Translations under genes and position numbers: made by a program | Shown: in pieces, positions 63,573-64,000 of the stretch | Layout: each line of letters starts with the position of its first letter | Position numbering within the stretch: the first letter of the stretch is position 1 | Notes under the pieces: model-generated | What the model saw: only the letters and a program-made list of their open reading frames with translations | Told to the model about the DNA's origin: nothing | Database searches by the model: none | Assembly (NCBI RefSeq): GCF_000718305.1 | Contig: NZ_JOFQ01000006.1 | Coordinates: forward strand, 186,001 to 250,000 | Source of the DNA: Streptomyces niger | GTDB lineage: Bacteria; Actinomycetota; Actinomycetes; Streptomycetales; Streptomycetaceae | DNA: 64,000 nucleotides | Direction: 5' to 3'

Positions 63573-64000
63573 GGCGTGCCACCTGGTCCTCGGAATGGAC
63601 GAACCGCAGAAGATCGGCCGTCGGTTCGAGCAGGGCTTCCTCGGCGAACGACTCCGCCCGTGCGACTGCTTCGGCAGCGTCCCGCTCCATGTCCGCGTAC
63701 TCCTCATCGTGCAGCTCGCCCAGCGTCCGCATCAGCGTGCCGAGCACGGTGAGGGGGTCGCGGGTGCGCCACCGTTCGATCTCCGCCTTGTCGCGGTAGC
63801 GGTCGGGGTCGTACATGGAGTGGGCGCGGAAGCGGTACGTGCGCAGCTCCAGGAAGTGCGGGCCGTGTCCCGCCCGGATGCCGTCCACCGCACGGCGGGC
63901 GGCCTGCTCGACGGCCAGTACGTCCATGCCGTCCACGGCCCAGGCCGGCATGCCGTACGAGGACGCGCGCATCGCCAGGTCGGTCTGCGCGTGTTCGGCC
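63505..64000 (-). CDS. 2-oxoacid dehydrogenase E1 alpha subunit, 5' end outside window
   Basis: 165 residues of the C-terminal half. Begins with [20 protein letters not shown] and continues [20 protein letters not shown], the phosphorylation-loop region of pyruvate dehydrogenase E1alpha. The C-terminal tail is Asp/Gly/His-rich. The gene continues beyond base 64000 and its frame is open to the edge. Confidence 0.9.
   Translation of the reverse strand, partial: AEHAQTDLAMRASSYGMPAWAVDGMDVLAVEQAARRAVDGIRAGHGPHFLELRTYRFRAHSMYDPDRYRDKAEIERWRTRDPLTVLGTLMRTLGELHDEEYADMERDAAEAVARAESFAEEALLEPTADLLRFVHSEDQVARHGDDNGHQQQAEHGDDVPGGVA

Overview
The window is a stretch of high-GC actinomycete DNA, almost certainly Streptomyces. 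Support comes from GTG and ATGA-coupled starts, strong third-position GC bias, Tat signals, a LuxR/NB-ARC regulator with a TTA codon, and gene families typical of the genus. Many genes are broken or truncated, tandem repeats are common, and a decayed IS5-type element is present. This fits an accessory region rather than core chromosome. No rRNA, tRNA or CRISPR array was seen.

Layout. 1-6 kb: a cut-off membrane protein, agmatine deiminase, four GNAT acetyltransferases (one broken by a 5-bp duplication), and a TetR repressor with two operator palindromes facing a small membrane protein. 6-10.5 kb: a divergent hydroxyacyl-CoA dehydrogenase / acetoacetate decarboxylase pair around a long palindrome, then an esterase, a TetR gene, a truncated second esterase and IS5 debris. 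10.5-15.5 kb: hemerythrin, small acidic and coiled-coil proteins, and a lipoprotein. 15.8-21.5 kb: a surface-glycan group (DUF6056-like membrane protein, a GtrB-GtrA fusion, a PIG-L deacetylase). 21.6-28.9 kb: COG4705 membrane protein, gene remnants around a perfect inverted repeat, a five-gene overlapping DedA/PAP2/two-component operon, and a BlaI/M56 pair. 28.9-31.9 kb: gene debris, DoxX and a small secreted protein.

32-36 kb holds a small biosynthetic cassette: acyl-CoA-dehydrogenase-fold monooxygenase, O-methyltransferase and a C-H-H ketosynthase. 37.4-40.6 kb is a xylan operon (GH62 arabinofuranosidase, esterase, GH10 xylanase) with a CGAAA-N-TTTCG box upstream. 41-48.9 kb is the most striking locus. 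It has a GMC oxidase, a sugar isomerase-like TIM barrel, a Gfo/Idh/MocA dehydrogenase, a ROK regulator, a GPH-type sugar symporter, and one polypeptide joining a DUF6379 domain (beta subunit of C-glycoside deglycosidase) to a TIM barrel resembling the alpha subunit. Two related 25-bp palindromes lie in front of the two transcription directions. I read it as a self-contained uptake and cleavage system for a plant or microbial glycoside, possibly a C-glycoside.

49-64 kb: HxlR with two quinone-reductase-like genes; LysR / PrpF-like isomerase / MatC-like transporter (organic-acid use); a large LuxR regulator convergent with a MEDS-domain sensor and two RsbW-like ATP-binding proteins; finally an operon of E1alpha, E1beta and E2 of a 2-oxoacid dehydrogenase ending in a discrete acyl carrier protein, running off the right edge.
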